Shown here: piece after piece, positions 61,204-64,000 of the stretch
Layout: each line of letters opens with the position of its first letter
Position numbering within the stretch: the stretch's first letter is position 1
Translations under genes and position numbers: made by a program
The notes under the pieces: generated by a model
What the model saw: the letters and a program-made list of their open reading frames with translations, nothing else
What the model was told of the DNA's origin: nothing
Database searches by the model: none
NCBI RefSeq assembly: GCF_019059575.1
Contig: NW_024881862.1
Location: forward strand, 186,001-250,000
Origin: Amphibalanus amphitrite
Taxonomy: Eukaryota > Arthropoda > Thecostraca > Balanomorpha > Balanidae
DNA: 64,000 nucleotides
Direction: 5' to 3'

Positions 61204-64000
61204 TGTAGCACGCTACATCTTGAACATTTAACGTAATATCTTTTCGCCACGGCTCGGTCCGGCAGTCCCTCTCCCTCGCAGTCCGGTCACAGGCCCCTCC
61301 ATTCACTCACCCATCGCTGCTACCGGGTGACGCACAGCTGAGCGGAGCGCTGCTGCTGCGCTCCCCTCCCCTCTCATTATTCACCCCCCCCCCCCCCAGT
61401 CACCAGGCCCACCATCCCCACACATCACTTTTCTCCATCTCCCGCAACGAGCACTGTCCGTGGGAATAGCCGCAGTAGACACATCTGCGGGAAGACGATG
61501 CCGCCTACATCAGTACGAACCGTCGAGGCACAGCTGAGTCAACAAGCTACGTCAGGACCGCGGCCGGCGGCGGCGGCGAGCGAGCACGTTAAGGTACTCT
61601 GTCACTTGTCACGTACTCTGTCAGGTACCACAACAGCTGCACCGCGCTGAGTCCCACGGAGGGAATGGCAAAACCAGAAAGATCCTACGGCAAGCAAAAA
61701 CGCTGTAGTTCCAGAGGTCTTCGCAATGGGCAGCCGTTAAACTCTCATTACGACGCTCGCCTATGGAGACAGCTACCGCAGGATGAGCGATCCGAGCCTC
61801 CTCAAATAACGCTGGATCAGTAAGATATGTCAACAGATCATGGAGCAGTGTCAAGGATGGATGCCGGCTGGAGCACACAGCCTCCTTTGTCGGGCACAGC
61901 AACCCAGGGTGAGTGAACCTGGCAAAACAGCCGGGTGACCGACCTCACAATGGCCTCATGAGGTAGTTCCAGAGATCTCCGCAGAGGAAGAAGGCGCTGA
62001 CTTACGGCCACGCCCCGGTACGGTGGGCGGAGCAAGAGTGACGTCACAGGGGCGTTGGCGGCAGACGAAACGGAAGGAAACAAAAGTTTGAATAAAATGA
62101 AATTGAAGAATCAAAATTAAAACTCGAAAATCACAAACCTTTCGGGGATTGTTTTATGCCAGCGATTACTAAAATGATAAAGCACTCAACACGAAGACGA
62201 TTCGACGGCCAAAAATTGCAGGCACAGAGGAGCAAGGTGACTAAACAGGACAGAGGGCGCCATCTTACGGCCCCACCCACCAGAAGAAGGCAGAGGAAGA
62301 TGACGTCGCAAGGGCGTGGCAGTCACCCCTCCCCCCCCCCAACTATAAAAGGGTGCGCCACCCAACCAGAGGGGGAATCACAGTCGAGCAGCCGAGAGTC
62401 ACAGTCTGCAGCTGGAGCCGGGGACGCCTTCTGGGAGCCGCCGTCAGTCCGGGGTCACCCGCGAGAAGCCTCTTCAGCTCGAGCGATCAGAACCGAGGAC
62501 AGCCGCCGACGCTTGCGACCACACTGAGAAGCGGAAGCACAGAGAAACTCCAGAATGTGAGTGTTGTTGAAAAGTCTGCTCAATCCCGATCCTTGACCCC
62601 CCCCCTCTACCCAGCCTGCCGTGCCGTGACGACTGCCAAACATTTTCGGTTGCCATAAAATGCACTCTCAATTGGAATTGGAAAACTTAAATTACTTTGA
62701 ACTTATTGGTCCAGACACCCTAGTAGCACGTTAGGATCTGAATTGTGAGGTCATGTCAGAGCCGCCAGTAAATACGTTATTGTCAGTTGGAGTACGGAAT
62801 ACATCGCGATTCGGTCGAGAACGGGATGCTAAAATTTGAATAAGCAGCTCAGTGTCTCGAACGCTGAAATTGATGACAGGATGCGTGACAGCGTTGAAAT
62901 GTCTTTGTCTTTGGTTAAACTGGTTCGTTCGATTTATTATCGGCGGATGCGATTTGAGATTGGAACGTTTGTGAAATTGAGGGTTTAGATTCGTGCTGTA
63001 CTCACTAAAAGTTGCATTGCGAAATCATTGGTAATATTGCTGTAGGAATTAATTGCGAAGTCGAAATCATTCGGTTATAGAACAGGTAAATACGGTTGAA
63101 AGAATGTAATGGTTTAAGGTGGCGACTGATTCATGCAATCGATCTATGAATATGGCTATGAGTTATGATTTTCGACAGATACGAATGCTTGAGCTTACGG
63201 CGGAATTTCTCTGTTACTTAGGTGCAGAGTTGAGAGTAGTGGTTTGAGGTCGACGGTTTTACACTTTGCAACTTTAGATGGTCCTTGTACTTTGCGTCAT
63301 TGAAGTGGCGAAATGTCGAGTAAGAGGTAGATGTAGAATTGTTTGTGGTTAGGACTAATATGCGACTAATATAGGTACCGATCGTTGTGCTTTTGTAGAA
63401 TAAATACTAGAAAAGACTATCTTTGTTGGGAAAGATTAAATGGGACAGGAATTTAATTCTTAACCCCTTACGTTGAACGGAGCTGATGAAATGTCGAACA
63501 GGAAAATATTGCAGCGATATTTTACCAGATTCACACTCACTGACATATCCGGTGAATCTACCCGGCCAGAAGAGACAACACGTACGAGCACTGCACCGCG
63601 AGTGATGGCGCGCCCATCGCGGCGTGGCCTTGACTGACTGTCGACGCGACGCCAGCCGGCGGCCGTGGTATTCGTCGTTCCCGACGCGGGCGTTGAGCCG
63701 CCAGAGGGCGCGAGGAGCAGCCACAACAGGGGCAGTGGGTTAGCCGTAATTGGGGCGCGTGCGGTAGATGAAGGTCACGTATGGGAGCATGGTTAGTTGT
63801 GGAAAGTTGCAACGGGATAAGAACGTAAACAGTTAATGCATAATTTTAAATATGACATGCTATTTGATATTTAGGACTGCACTTCGTTTGATGTGCATTG
63901 TTTACTGCTAATAGGATGATTTAAATTATATTTTCTATGAAAGGCTAGGGACCCCTATGACAATATTCTGGCACTCTATAAAGATAATTTGTATAGGTAA
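61204..64000 (+). repeat. 3' LTR, first 2.8 kb (truncated by window end)
   Basis: Matches 54239-57034. Differences noticed: a C-run of 14 instead of 12 (near 61386), a C-run of 9 instead of 10 (near 62597), and C for A at 63466 (56500 in the 5' LTR). Near-identity indicates a recent insertion. No convincing polypurine tract precedes it. Confidence 0.92.

Larger units (their letters stand above)
54239..64000 (+). mobile_element. LARD-like non-autonomous LTR retroelement (3' LTR cut by window edge)
   Basis: Direct repeats start at 54239 and 61204 with TGTAGC. A perfect tRNA-Lys primer binding site lies at 58977-58994, just after GCTACA (58969-58974), the inverted copy of the LTR start. This implies a 4,736-bp LTR, an internal region of about 2.23 kb (58975-61203) and a full length near 11.7 kb. 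No integrase, protease, RT or RNase H is recognisable. Long LTRs with a short non-coding interior fit LARD-type elements, best known from plants. The left flank is TTTAT; the matching target duplication would lie outside the window. Confidence 0.8.

Overview
The window is eukaryotic and almost certainly arthropod. It carries an intron-containing RR-type (chitin-binding) cuticular protein gene, a secreted protein with two C-type lectin domains, TATA boxes paired with TCAGT-like initiators, and many animal transposon families. A crustacean (barnacle-like) genome is my guess, but nothing in the sequence proves it. Most short open frames here are chance or repeat-derived. The real genes are few and split by introns, and three of them (left-edge gene, lectin gene, 47.2-47.5 kb exon) only appear when splice sites are read by eye.

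Region by region. 1-1.3 kb: 5' half of a secreted acidic protein gene (minus strand, runs off the left edge) with a double-CRE promoter. 2.3-5.1 kb: a perfect 77-bp inverted repeat, a nested foldback element and a (TA)n tract. 7.5-8.9 kb: a promoter-like segment present twice as direct copies. 12.3-16.1 kb: a three-exon double-CTLD lectin gene (minus strand) whose 2.4-kb intron holds a decayed mariner and a TTAA-flanked MITE. 17.1-17.8 kb: the cuticular protein gene. 18-31 kb: transposon-rich DNA with a deleted mariner, foldback repeats, a TA-flanked MITE and a three-level nest (an 8-bp-TSD element containing a second 8-bp-TSD element with a decayed gene, plus a MITE). About 31.9-32.3 kb looks like a promoter with a non-coding first exon.

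33-51 kb is a field of low-copy repeats built around a recurring hairpin module. Two paralogous units of about 0.95 kb (35.2-37.0 and 39.3-41.85 kb) were hit by a TTAA MITE, a Penelope-like element (PLE) with 72-bp inverted ends, and a 5'-truncated CR1/L2-like LINE. Each unit serves as the empty site for insertions in the other. A THAP-domain relic (45.5 kb), a probable host exon (47.2-47.5 kb) and an I-clade LINE relic with RT and RNase H (51.3-53.8 kb) follow.

54.2 kb to the right edge is the most unusual object: a recently inserted LTR retroelement with enormous LTRs (about 4.74 kb inferred), a perfect 18-nt tRNA-Lys primer binding site, and an internal region of only about 2.2 kb with no polymerase. 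That region consists largely of a GC-rich minisatellite, part of which forms a 249-bp higher-order repeat. It resembles a LARD-type non-autonomous element. The right LTR is cut by the window end.
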